DNA of 25,550 nt. Origin: an uncultured Blautia sp. GTDB lineage: Bacteria; Bacillota; Clostridia; Lachnospirales; Lachnospiraceae. Position 1 is the first letter of the stretch. Each line of letters opens with the position of its first letter. The position numbers and the translations under genes are program-made. The notes below the pieces were generated by a model. The model ran no database searches, had not been told where the DNA came from, and saw nothing but the letters and a program-made list of their open reading frames with translations. The stretch spans positions 1 through 25,550 of the forward strand of contig CAMNGN010000008.1 of NCBI GenBank assembly GCA_946538475.1. Reading direction: 5' to 3'. Shown piece by piece: positions 1 to 7,730 of the stretch.

Positions 1-918
1 CCAGTCTTTTCAGAAAAAGTCTAAGCTTTAGAAAGACGAAAACGGATCCGGTAGATGCCCGTGCAATTGCGAGACTTCTCATGAGCGATCGGACTTTACA
101 GCCCTACTCGCTCACATCATACCAGAATGAGGAGCTGAAGTCACTGACCCGTTACCGCGCCGATAAGGTCCGCGAGCGTGCCAGGCTGAAATCTTCCCTC
201 TCAAGGCTGGTCGTGATCCTTTTCCCGGAGCTCGAGAAGCTGGTGCCGATACTGCACATGGCGACCGTTTATGATCTTCTCCGCGAGTTTCCGGGAGCCT
301 CTTATGTCGCCTCTGCTCATCTGACCCGGCTTTGCCATCTCATCTCAGATTCTTCCAAGGGGCACTATGGTAAAGAGAAAGCCCTTGAAATCAGAGAAGC
401 AGCACGCCATTCTATCGGCTCTGTTTTTCCGGCCAAATCTCTTGAACTTCGCCACACGATCGATCACATCCGCTTTCTGGATGATGAGATCGAAGAGATC
501 GAAGTCCAGATCTTTGCTCTTCTGGATAAAGATCCGCCGAAGATGCTGGGCATCCCAGGCATCGGCCCGCGTATGGCGGCCGTTATCGTCGCAGAAACAG
601 GTGACTTTAAGCGCTTTTCCTCACCGGATAAGCTCCTGGCCTATGCTGGCCTGTCTCCTTCGACTTACCAGTCCGGACAGCTGACCTCAACGTACGCAAA
701 GATGGAGAAACGAGGTTCCAGATATCTACGTTATGCTCTATTCAATGCAACAAAGTATGTCTGTATATGGGATCCTGTGTTCAAAGACTACCTGGCAAAA
801 AAAACTTGCTGAAGGCAAGCACTACAATGTCGCAATTTCACATGCCGCGAAGAAGCTGGTACGTCTGATCTATCATCTGGAAACTACTGGAGAGACATAC
901 TGCTCAAAAGCAGCCTGA
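1..918 (+). pseudogene. IS110-family transposase (DEDD/serine recombinase), 5' truncated by window edge, frameshifted
   Basis: The reading frame is open from base 3, before the first ATG at 81, so the gene begins outside the window. It starts with the IS110 RuvC-like signature KTDPVDARAIARLL (bases 36-77), which carries acidic residues of the DEDD catalytic set. The C-terminal Transposase_20 domain follows: a helix-hairpin-helix-like MLGIPGIGPRMAAVIVAETG (about 541-600), then YAGLSPSTYQSGQ (about 642-680), the region that holds the catalytic serine in this family. The frame stops at 810-812, but the expected C-terminus (LAEGKHYNVAISHAAKKLVR) continues in the +1 frame to a TGA at 916-918. The switch lies at an A8 run (796-803); seven A's would restore one frame. 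It is either a one-base insertion that kills the gene or a slippage site. Family assignment is firm; the activity state is not. Confidence 0.9.
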
Positions 919-940
919 CCTTTGTAAATATCCTGTTCCT

Positions 941-969
941 CAGAGCACCCTGCCGGATGCTCTGTTTGT
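941..969 (+). terminator. Probable hairpin terminator after the IS110 transposase
   Basis: A perfect 7-bp inverted repeat, CAGAGCA (941-947) and TGCTCTG (958-964), encloses a 10-nt loop and is followed by the short T-rich TTTGTC. It lies 22 bases after the transposase stop on the same strand. The T tract is short, so termination is only likely. It could also be structure in the non-coding end of the IS. Confidence 0.45.
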
Positions 970-999
970 CATGCAGTTTTCAATGTCCTGATACTCATC

Positions 1000-1018
1000 G
1001 TTCCTGCAAGGCAGGAAC
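1000..1018. repeat. Perfect 8-bp inverted repeat with 3-nt loop
   Basis: GTTCCTGC (1000-1007), loop AAG, GCAGGAAC (1011-1018). No T-run follows on either strand, so it is not a typical intrinsic terminator. It sits between the transposase and the convergent minus-strand secreted-protein gene. It may be the subterminal structure of the IS right end, but the IS boundary cannot be set from this window. Confidence 0.5.
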
Positions 1019-1068
1019 TGATTACAATCGTTAATTTCGACCTTGACTTTTAATAGTCAGTCTTTCTG

Positions 1069-1800
1069 TCATGGATGACATCTCTTGCAGGGCACATATC
1101 CCAGTCCGATTGGCTCACTGCGGTCACCATAGAAAGGCACCACATTATGGGCAGCCATATCGAGGACACTGCTGCAGGTAGGATAATGGAACTTTCTGGA
1201 ATTACTGTTGCCAATATATGTAACAGCTCCACTGGGATTGATACGAACCTGTGCTGTCTGTTGCTGCTGTGCCTGGAGCACCGCAGCCACCTGCTGTTGA
1301 CGAAGTAACTCCGCCTGCTGTGCTTCGAACTGAGCCTGCGCCGCCTGTTGCTGGGCAAAGATCTCTTGCTGTCTGAGGATCTCAGCCTGCTGAGCTTCAA
1401 TAGCAGCCTGCTGTTGTGCCTGAATAGCAGCCTGCTGCTGTGCCTGAATGGCAGCTGCCTGCTGAGCCTGAAGGACAGATGCACCGAGAACAGAAGGAAC
1501 AGCTGCCGGTACTACTCCCGATGCAATTCCGAGCGCTGCAAGATCCGCCTGTACGATCTGCAGGAATGCTGCAGGATTGGCCATCAGCTGCGGAAGGATC
1601 GCCTGCAGGCGGACCATGGCGCTATTCTGGTCCAGACCACTGTTGATATACAGCATCAAAGCCTGCTGCAGTGCTTCCTCAAAGCTGATCGCAGCCGTGG
1701 TCTGGGCAGGCAGATCGCCGGGTGCAGCATATGCATGCATCGGAGTAGTCAAAGTCAGTATCAGCAAAGATGTCACGAAGAACTTCAGAATCTTTTTCAT
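1069..1800 (-). CDS. Secreted Gln/Ala-rich coiled-coil protein with Cys/His (Ada-like) C-terminal module
   Basis: 243 aa. Residues 1-26 form a classic signal peptide (Lys-rich start, hydrophobic core, cleavage likely after AYA). Residues 36-95 are helical. Residues about 108-185 are a Gln/Ala coiled coil with near-tandem octapeptides of the type AAIQAQQQ. The C-terminal 50 residues, from YIGNSNSRKFHYPTC to YVPCKRCHP, carry H205, C209 and a C238-x2-C241 pair. This resembles the small metal-binding module related to the Ada N-terminus that often follows signal peptides or nuclease domains in Firmicutes. An exported or wall-associated role is inferred; no enzyme domain is visible. An AGGTG ribosome-binding site lies about 10 bases before the ATG. 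It is monocistronic and converges with the IS110 gene. Confidence 0.85.
   Translation of the reverse strand: MKKILKFFVTSLLILTLTTPMHAYAAPGDLPAQTTAAISFEEALQQALMLYINSGLDQNSAMVRLQAILPQLMANPAAFLQIVQADLAALGIASGVVPAAVPSVLGASVLQAQQAAAIQAQQQAAIQAQQQAAIEAQQAEILRQQEIFAQQQAAQAQFEAQQAELLRQQQVAAVLQAQQQQTAQVRINPSGAVTYIGNSNSRKFHYPTCSSVLDMAAHNVVPFYGDRSEPIGLGYVPCKRCHP
1399..1458. repeat. 24-bp tandem repeat encoding Ala/Gln octapeptides
   Basis: Units beginning AATAGCAGCCTG start at 1399 and 1423, with a variant (AATGGCAGCTGC) at 1447: a 24-bp period within the coiled-coil segment of the secreted protein. Such a repeat can expand or contract by whole units without breaking the frame. Confidence 0.7.
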
Positions 1801-1833
1801 AATGCTTTGTCACCTCGATTTAATAATATATTG

Positions 1834-1863
1834 TTAATATATTGTTAGTATATTCTATCACAA
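1834..1863 (-). promoter_or_regulatory. Candidate sigma-A promoter of the secreted coiled-coil gene
   Basis: On the minus strand TTGTGA (1863-1858) and TATTAA (1839-1834) are 18 bases apart, each matching four of six consensus bases, in a very AT-rich segment 34-63 bases before the start codon. Two exact 11-bp direct repeats, ATATATTGTTA at 1826-1836 and 1837-1847, overlap it and could be an operator or just low complexity. This is pattern matching only. Confidence 0.35.
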
Positions 1864-2094
1864 TATTGACTTTATCTCTCACCGGATGACCGTCGGAGTC
1901 AGTCTGGGCAATCAAAGTATCGGATCTAAGATGCTAAATAAAAGTAGGCAGTCTTATGTCGTGACTTTCAACACTATTGTTTGATCTCGTCATCTTTTAT
2001 AAAGTGTTAGCATCGGATGAATTCAGCTAATTGGGGGGCGTGACATGATGCCGTTATGTTGTACTACACTTGTTTTCCAACGACTCATACTAGT

Positions 2095-2128
2095 GCATTC
2101 TTTACAAGGAATGTAACTAATAGAATGC
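2095..2128. repeat. Inverted repeat downstream of the HEPN-motif gene
   Basis: GCATTCT (2095-2101) and AGAATGC (2122-2128) form a perfect 7-bp inverted repeat with a 20-nt loop, beginning 3 bases past the stop of the minus-strand gene. The loop is long and there is no clear T tract, so it is a weak terminator candidate. Confidence 0.35.
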
Positions 2129-2131
2129 CCT

Positions 2132-2761
2132 TTAAATTGGGAGTTTGAGTTCTCGGCGAATTTTGTTGTTTCTTTTCAATTTCTTGACCTGATTATCCAT
2201 AAACACAGCTAGCTCCATTCCCTGCTGTGCTTGATGTGGCAATTTCTGCATCAAGCTTGTTGTGTTTTTATTAAGTAGTGCGTGAATCACCTCATTTCTG
2301 TATGCACACCAGTCGGCGATATCATTAAGCTTTATCAATAATTCCTCTATATCTAGAGTGGCCTCGTATTGCTTCTTCAAGACTGACAGATAGAAATCAT
2401 CCGGCATCTCTTCAGAGTTCTTCGCCCATAATAGTGTACTTCTGACTATTATCATTTTGCCTTTTATATTTATGATAGCCATGGAATTGCTATCACCCTT
2501 TTCCTTGTATTCAGCAACAATTGCCCTGACCTTTTGAGCAGTTGCATGATTATCAACCTTATAGCTATCCTTGCTTTTGAGTAAAGCAATATAGTACAAA
2601 AATGAGCGCAACCGATCCTCAAGCATTGCATAATCAATCAGTATCGCTTCGAAATAAAATTCACCGGCTATCGCTTTCTTATACTTCGCTTTATTCTGAG
2701 CATAGGTTCTTTGTTTGTCCTTATTATCTAATACCGGCTGTATTATTCTATTTCCCATCAC
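2132..2761 (-). CDS. Uncharacterised protein with HEPN-type RNxxxH motif
   Basis: 209 aa, predicted almost entirely helical, with no signal peptide or membrane segment. I do not recognise a named family. Residues 155-160 read RNEVIH, followed by ALLNK, at the start of a helix. This fits the R-[N/H/D]-x3-H motif of HEPN ribonucleases, and a conserved-looking YAMLEDRLRSFLYYI helix (44-58) supplies the earlier acidic/aromatic helix usual in HEPN folds. If it is HEPN it would be an RNA-cleaving toxin or defence effector; that is inference from one motif. The frame opens with GTG (2759-2761) directly followed by ATG (2756-2758). A strong AGGAGG lies upstream but 13-16 bases away, longer than usual. 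The gene is clearly AT-richer than its neighbours, consistent with acquisition. Confidence 0.7.
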   Translation of the reverse strand: MMGNRIIQPVLDNKDKQRTYAQNKAKYKKAIAGEFYFEAILIDYAMLEDRLRSFLYYIALLKSKDSYKVDNHATAQKVRAIVAEYKEKGDSNSMAIINIKGKMIIVRSTLLWAKNSEEMPDDFYLSVLKKQYEATLDIEELLIKLNDIADWCAYRNEVIHALLNKNTTSLMQKLPHQAQQGMELAVFMDNQVKKLKRNNKIRRELKLPI

Positions 2762-2820
2762 AACTATTAATGAACCTCCTGTACAATTTTGTCTTTAATA
2801 ATTAAGATCCACTCTATATA

Positions 2821-2988
2821 CTATTTTCCATTATTTGTATTATTATCTTGATCATATTCGTCAAATCTTGGCGTATCACCTATCTGAGCTAGGCTAGGCA
2901 TAAGAGAGCGCTGTGTTTCTTTTATAATGTTGTTACTATCATTATAATCTCTGAAATTATCAAGAGTATAATAATCCCCTATCCCCAG
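2821..2988 (-). pseudogene. C-terminal fragment of an unidentified protein upstream of the HEPN-motif gene
   Basis: A 55-codon open minus-strand frame ends at TAG 2821-2823, about 60 bases before the HEPN-motif gene. Its translation has protein-like composition (DNFRDYNDSNNIIKETQRS, then SLAQIGDTPRFDEYDQDN), acidic and Asn-rich like a protein tail. It lacks a start: a TAG precedes it at 2989-2991 and the only Met is deep inside. It looks like the end of a gene whose body has been lost, in the same orientation as the HEPN gene and perhaps once in an operon with it. It may be chance. Confidence 0.35.
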
Positions 2989-3077
2989 CTACATCCGCTT
3001 CGCATTTTAGTGTTCCGGTCCTGCATTCTACTGTCCCTGCAGTTCATTCTGCTGATTCTGCTGCGCACGTCTGGACC

Positions 3078-3860
3078 TCACTCCCCCATCCTCATCTCCG
3101 GCGCCTCAGCAGCCTTCCTCTTCGCATTCCGAATCGTCTGCACAAGCCCGGGCTTCTTCGGGGCAGGCTTAGCAGGCTCCTTGGCGGCGACGCCGTCAAT
3201 GCTGACCTCGCGGACTTTGACGCGGGACTCGTCGAGCTTGACCGGGTAGAGGCGGTAGATCGAGAGCGCGCCGGTCCGGCGGCTGATGCCCATGGGGAAC
3301 GAGGGATTCGTGTGCTCCCTCAGGTAGGCCGACGCCGCGAGGCGCATCTGACGGTAGAGGCGGTCGATGTGCTCCGCGGTCTGTGCGGGGAGGGGCCCGT
3401 CTTTTGCGCGCGGATCGTCCATGATGGCATTGACGGCATTGATGACGTTCCTGACGGAATCCTCCATCCACTTGTAGGCGCTGCCGTCGAAGTGGCACCG
3501 GCGTCTGGTCTTCTTGAAATCGGCCAGCATATCCTTCAGCTGATCAGTGTGCGCTGTCAGAGCATCGAAGTACATATTGCCGGTGTCGGCCAGGAGGAAC
3601 TTCTCCTCGGTGACCATCTTCGCCTTGTTGTACTTCAGCGCTTTTCCCGGCGGCTCCGGCTTTTCCCTCTTGACGTATCCCGGGAGGGCCCTGAGGATCT
3701 CAAAGGTATTTTCCTTTTCAAATGTTTCGCCCTCATACGTCGTTTTCTCGCTCAGTTCCTTCAGTTTATGACCTGCAAATTTCTCATCCGACAGGATCTC
3801 GATCTGTTTTTCATTGACCGTGTGTATAATGTCCTTCTGTCCCGGACGGCTGATTTTGAG
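3078..3860 (-). pseudogene. Copy 1 of an unrecognised family, N-terminally truncated (no start codon)
   Basis: The minus-strand frame is open from the TGA at 3861-3863 to the stop at 3078, about 260 codons, but holds no ATG, GTG or TTG until the Met at 3617. That Met lies inside the part that aligns with the related gene at 19379-20575. Shared blocks are YKWMEDSVRNVINAVNAI against YDWMRDSLKNVIAGIKAI, LYRQMRLAASAYLREHTNP against LYRQMRLAAAKYVAEHRNP, and GISRRTGALS against GITRKTCAES, followed by VREV/VREI and a Lys/Ala/Pro-rich tail. Codon usage is GC-rich, unlike the AT-rich islet to its left. I do not know the family or its function. The 5' end is lost, so it is probably dead, unless a non-canonical start or the internal Met (179 aa product) is used. 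Confidence 0.7.
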
Positions 3861-3974
3861 TCATGATATTGTTATTAAGGGCAACGTTTCAGATTGCTTA
3901 TAATACGAACAGTAAATACATATGAGGTTAATTATAAATTATCAATAATTATTCTGGAACCTTTCTACAGAAAT

Positions 3975-4095
3975 AGCGAATTAACGGTGATCTCTGCAGT
4001 TGCCGGGATCCGGATGGTCTTTGATGGATATGGCGTCTGGACGCTTGTCGCCCAGCACCGGATCAGCACAATACTCGTTCTTCTTATCTTTCCGA
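3975..4095 (+). pseudogene. Remnant of a polysaccharide flippase (Wzx/WzxC-like) on the opposite strand
   Basis: The plus-strand frame reads ELTVISAVAGIRMVFDGYGV, then WTLVAQHRISTILVLLIF. This closely follows the transmembrane segment of MATE-like polysaccharide exporters (pattern: xxISAxxGIxxAxxGxGVWxLVAQxxxSTxxxTxxLW). Before it the frame is AT-rich and unrelated; after it the sequence runs into the 3' end of the minus-strand wzy-like gene. No intact gene is possible. It is probably the leftover of an earlier glycan gene cut off when the present operon arrived. The call rests on about 40 residues. Confidence 0.5.
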
Positions 4096-5610
4096 CAGTA
4101 CCCAGATCCCTGCCAATACAGCCGCCAGATAAACCGACGCGTTGTTTCTCCGCAATATGGACGCAGTAAATAACGCATGGATTATCGCCAGTCCAAAAGC
4201 ACATCCGAGACTCATCATAACAGGTGTCAGGTACTTCCTTGGCTGTCGAAAGACAGCAAACAACCCACGGATTACAAATCCTGCAAGAAAGGCAATCATC
4301 AGAACAAATCCGGACATTCCGGTTAGAAAATAGATTCCATGAAAATCATTTTCAACATCATAATTATCGGTTGTCAGAACGCCATTTCTGTCAATCCGAT
4401 TCACTGTCATGTCTTTGAGATTCAGACCGAACAGACGTCCTCGGATGCCGGCATCCTCCATCAGAAGACGACAGAATACGATCTTTTTTGTTCTCATATT
4501 CCGCAGGATCTCCGGATCAGTCGTATACCGATAAGCCGCAAACACTCTGTCTCTGCCGAAACGGTCAATGGCAGACCACAGCAAGTCTTGAGACCGGTAC
4601 AGTTCTTCCAGACGATCATCTCGTTCCTCATCATCCAAGGTCTCTTCCGAGAGGCCGAGTCCTGTGACCTTATTAGAAATACCTTCTCTTTCCAGATCGA
4701 AATATGATATGCGACGATGTCCCGGGGAAAGCGGATAACATGCGACGAACAGCACTGTGATCAGAAGAACGGCTGCCGCCTGCCTGTTTTTTCGTCCTCC
4801 GACAGCAGAAGCAGTGGTGATTTCGGTATTATTTATGATCTGTTCTATATCCGGACTGATCCTCCCGCTCAGCATAAGACCGCCTGCACTGCAGACTCCT
4901 CCCACCGCCAGACTGGCAAACGCGAGGCGAGGCGCCAGAAAAAACAGAGCTCCTCCACCGGCCGCCGCACTAAGCCAGACCGGCAGAATCCTGCCCGGGT
5001 ATCTCCGGCTGAAATAGCAAATCGAGATTGGATACAACATGGACAGAATCGCACTCTGGGAATTTGTCCACAAAAACCATCCCCGTACGCCGTAACTGAC
5101 CGTATCATACAGCGTGAAATTATAGGTATGCGGATCTGTGCCTGTAAGAGCACTGACAAACATTACTGCGGCATCAATCATCAGCACTGACGCTATGCCC
5201 TTCAGCATTGCGGGAAAGACTTTTTTACTTGTTCTCAGAAATGTTATCAGGCTGATCGTCATCAGCGGCAGGCTGTAGATGCGCATCAGATTAACGAAGT
5301 CTGTCACAGGCTCCCTGTATCCCTGAGGCATGTGCAGACAGGCATCCGCATGAAGTACTGTCAACAATGCAAGAATACACGCAGAGACAATATATACCTT
5401 CTTCTTGTTGGAAAGCAGAAACCCTCCTGCAACAGTGGCCGAAAGAATCAGGCAGCGTATCGTAAGTGTAAGAACAGAGGACAGGCCCATCTGTTGCTGC
5501 CAGTATCCGGCAATGTCGAGAACAGGCTGGATCAGAAACAATGCATAGACACAAAAAGACAAGCTTTCTCCTCGGTCAGTCAGGTTTCCTTTCCTTTCTG
5601 CTTTATTCAT
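4084..5610 (-). CDS. O-antigen polymerase/ligase-like membrane protein (Wzy/WaaL superfamily), copy 2
   Basis: 508 aa from ATG 5608-5610. The frame is open further upstream, but this ATG overlaps the previous gene's TGA (ATGA) and has AGGAG about six bases before it. There are roughly ten hydrophobic segments, with a long hydrophilic loop (about residues 300-415) before the last membrane pairs, the usual layout of polysaccharide polymerases and O-antigen ligases. It is a clear paralogue of the protein at 10995-12515, sharing QPVLDIAGYWQ, GWFLWTNSQSAILSM, LEELYRSQDLLWS, DNYDVENDFHGIYFLTG and ASILRRNNASVYLA. The expected role is joining or transferring lipid-linked repeats outside the membrane. 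Sequence alone cannot separate polymerase from ligase; two copies may divide the two jobs. Last gene of the operon; no obvious terminator follows. Confidence 0.8.
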   Translation of the reverse strand: MNKAERKGNLTDRGESLSFCVYALFLIQPVLDIAGYWQQQMGLSSVLTLTIRCLILSATVAGGFLLSNKKKVYIVSACILALLTVLHADACLHMPQGYREPVTDFVNLMRIYSLPLMTISLITFLRTSKKVFPAMLKGIASVLMIDAAVMFVSALTGTDPHTYNFTLYDTVSYGVRGWFLWTNSQSAILSMLYPISICYFSRRYPGRILPVWLSAAAGGGALFFLAPRLAFASLAVGGVCSAGGLMLSGRISPDIEQIINNTEITTASAVGGRKNRQAAAVLLITVLFVACYPLSPGHRRISYFDLEREGISNKVTGLGLSEETLDDEERDDRLEELYRSQDLLWSAIDRFGRDRVFAAYRYTTDPEILRNMRTKKIVFCRLLMEDAGIRGRLFGLNLKDMTVNRIDRNGVLTTDNYDVENDFHGIYFLTGMSGFVLMIAFLAGFVIRGLFAVFRQPRKYLTPVMMSLGCAFGLAIIHALFTASILRRNNASVYLAAVLAGIWVLSER

Positions 5611-7730
5611 CCTGACTCCTTCTGATCCTGTGCTGGTTTCCGAATTGCGGCCAGCTCCTCTTCTGATAATTCCAGCGCTTCCATAAGATGCTGCCGGGCA
5701 TAAACAGGCCTTTCCCTGATTGCATACCAAAAACCGTCCCATGTGCCTTCCTCGATTTCGTACAGGTCAAGTAGAGGCTGCACGTTCTCAAAGGTACAGA
5801 CATTTTCCATAATATTGAACCACTCCCTGACAAAGAGGGCTCTAAAATCCGGGTTCTCCATAAGATCTGCGAGGACAGGCATATCCTGATATGTAACATC
5901 TGTACCAGGTACGTTCTGCTCGAACGGATTGGCCTCCGCCCAGTCTTCACGCCACCCGCAGCCGTCCATATCATTAAGGAACCATCTCCAACGGCCGTCC
6001 AGAGACTCCCTATTCTCTGCTTTTCGGGATCGCCACACCCTGCAGTTCTTCTCATGGCTCCAGTCCCTGTCATTGAGATATAGTCTAAAGGCAGCGAATC
6101 GGGCAAAGCCCTCCACGTCCATCTGTCGGCAGATTTCTTCGTATACCGTCGGGTCCGAGGCGTCGTGACTCAAAATGAAATCTATGAAGGCCAGGAATTC
6201 CTCCAAATCTTCAGGTCTCCCCTCGTCCAGTTCCCCTTCATCGATGAGCACAAGATCATCCTTGTCAATTCCCTCGTGGTTCACGAAGTACTGTTTGTCA
6301 TAGTGCTCCCGTAGCCAGGTATCCGTATAGTATTCACCGTTCAGGAAAACGGATACCTTCTCCGGCTCTGCACTGAGGCCGCCGATACCGAGTCCGGCTG
6401 CCAGGGCCGCCGCGACCATATCTGCTTTTTCCGCGCGGGTCTTAAAGCAGTGGACCGGCAGGCCTCCGAACAGAGGCGCCCCAAATCGATCACTTCCACT
6501 GTAAATTTTCCTGGCATATAAAGAGAACCGCTTGATGGCTCTCTCCCGTGTGGATTTTCCGCTTATCCTAAGGCCAGCGTTTTCGTTAAGAATCATATTA
6601 CCGCTGCTGTCCCACAGTGAAATGCAGGCATCTCTCTCAGTTCTCGCACCCGATGTCAAGTACTGCGGCCAGGGCTCTTCCCCTTCCCTCCCGCCATCTA
6701 CCCAGGCGTCATAAGTCGGACCGGTCACCATGATTCCGTATCTTCCGAAGAGGTCGTCCGGATCTGCTGTGATGCTGAGAACAGCATGCTCTCTGTATAT
6801 TTCGAACCTGTTCCCGACAAAAAAAACCCCCGTCACAACCTCGCTCCGCTCATCGGCCTCGTTGTATGCTGCCGCGCGAACCACAGTCCCTTTATCCACC
6901 GGATCCGTAATGGCACCGCTCCGGTCCCGAGTAGTATTCGGCTGGCTGACGACCCGATTGGGTTCACCGCTCCGGTCCGTGATTTCCAACGGTCCCGTGT
7001 ATAGTGCAGCATTCTGATCCGGTAAGCTGCCATCAATGGTATAGTAAATTGATGACCCTTCTTCTGCCGTAATGCTAATACGGAAGGGCTCTTCATAAAA
7101 CCCGCTTTCAACATCAAAAAGAGGCGGCGCCAGTGTCGGGGGACTATATTCGTACGTCGCCTCGTTGAGATATCCAGGTGTCCCGGTCGATTGAATCCAT
7201 GTACCGTATATATTTGTCATGGAAATGTTTTTATGCTCCGCCGGCAGCATGACTGATTCCAGAGCCTCTCCTTTCCGGGAAAAGAGACACGGTCTTTCTC
7301 CCTCAGAAAGCGTAAAATCGGCGCTGCATGAAAGAGGCGACCACTCCGTCTTATCAGAGATAACGCTGTCTTTCGCGCCATCAGCCCATATGATCAAGTA
7401 TTCATACGGCGGAATTGTGATATCAGGTATAATAAACCGTTCTTTCTTTTCGGGTGAATCCGCGACCTGATATCCAGCGACATTCATCGGAATGTCCAGT
7501 GGATTGTAAAGTTCGATATAGTCTTCATAATCACCTGTCAACGGATCTGTCAACATACTGAAATTGGCGCAGCATGCCTCTGAGAGCATCGGATTCCCTG
7601 AACTTTCCTCAGACGGACTTGTTAACGAATCATTTTTGGATCCCGGTGTACAGCCGGAGAAAAACAGGATGACCGTTCCTGCAGTCAGACAGTATAATAT
7701 GAATCTCTGAATTCTTCTTTTGCTAATCAT
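5607..7730 (-). CDS. CotH-kinase-like lipoprotein with lamin-tail and chitobiase-C domains
   Basis: 707 aa. Residues 1-27 are a lipoprotein signal with lipobox FSGC (Cys27), so it should be anchored on the outer face of the membrane. About 47-140 is a lamin-tail domain (EACCANFSMLTD, YEDYIELYNPLDIPMNVAGY). About 200-300 matches the chitobiase C-terminal fold (SIYYTIDGSLPD, ALYTGPLEI). About 310-640 is a CotH-type kinase domain: VFLNGEYYTDTWLREHYDK, YLNDRDWSHEKNC, and WRWFLNDMDGCG, where D587-x-D589 is the metal/catalytic pair of CotH kinases. CotH proteins phosphorylate secreted protein partners in spore coats; here the position inside a glycan operon suggests a cell-surface target, which is inference. 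Start and stop overlap both neighbours by ATGA, so it is translationally coupled. Confidence 0.88.
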   Translation of the reverse strand: MISKRRIQRFILYCLTAGTVILFFSGCTPGSKNDSLTSPSEESSGNPMLSEACCANFSMLTDPLTGDYEDYIELYNPLDIPMNVAGYQVADSPEKKERFIIPDITIPPYEYLIIWADGAKDSVISDKTEWSPLSCSADFTLSEGERPCLFSRKGEALESVMLPAEHKNISMTNIYGTWIQSTGTPGYLNEATYEYSPPTLAPPLFDVESGFYEEPFRISITAEEGSSIYYTIDGSLPDQNAALYTGPLEITDRSGEPNRVVSQPNTTRDRSGAITDPVDKGTVVRAAAYNEADERSEVVTGVFFVGNRFEIYREHAVLSITADPDDLFGRYGIMVTGPTYDAWVDGGREGEEPWPQYLTSGARTERDACISLWDSSGNMILNENAGLRISGKSTRERAIKRFSLYARKIYSGSDRFGAPLFGGLPVHCFKTRAEKADMVAAALAAGLGIGGLSAEPEKVSVFLNGEYYTDTWLREHYDKQYFVNHEGIDKDDLVLIDEGELDEGRPEDLEEFLAFIDFILSHDASDPTVYEEICRQMDVEGFARFAAFRLYLNDRDWSHEKNCRVWRSRKAENRESLDGRWRWFLNDMDGCGWREDWAEANPFEQNVPGTDVTYQDMPVLADLMENPDFRALFVREWFNIMENVCTFENVQPLLDLYEIEEGTWDGFWYAIRERPVYARQHLMEALELSEEELAAIRKPAQDQKESG

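Larger units (their letters stand above)
1801..2131. other. AT-rich intergenic region
   Basis: 331 bases with no convincing gene on either strand. The first 70 bases hold the promoter area and an 11-bp tandem repeat of the secreted-protein gene. The far end holds an inverted repeat just after the HEPN-motif gene. I see nothing recognisable in between (about 1870-2090). Confidence 0.6.

Noticed and set aside
1348..1848. 166-aa Leu/Ser-rich plus-strand reading frame
   Set aside because: Antisense of the Gln/Ala repeat of the secreted protein; the minus-strand protein has a signal peptide and a ribosome-binding site.
5611..5742. Longer N-terminus of the second wzy-like protein
   Set aside because: The extra 44 residues overlap the CotH-like gene, are not hydrophobic or conserved in the paralogue, and the ATGA overlap with an AGGAG site points to 5610 as the start.
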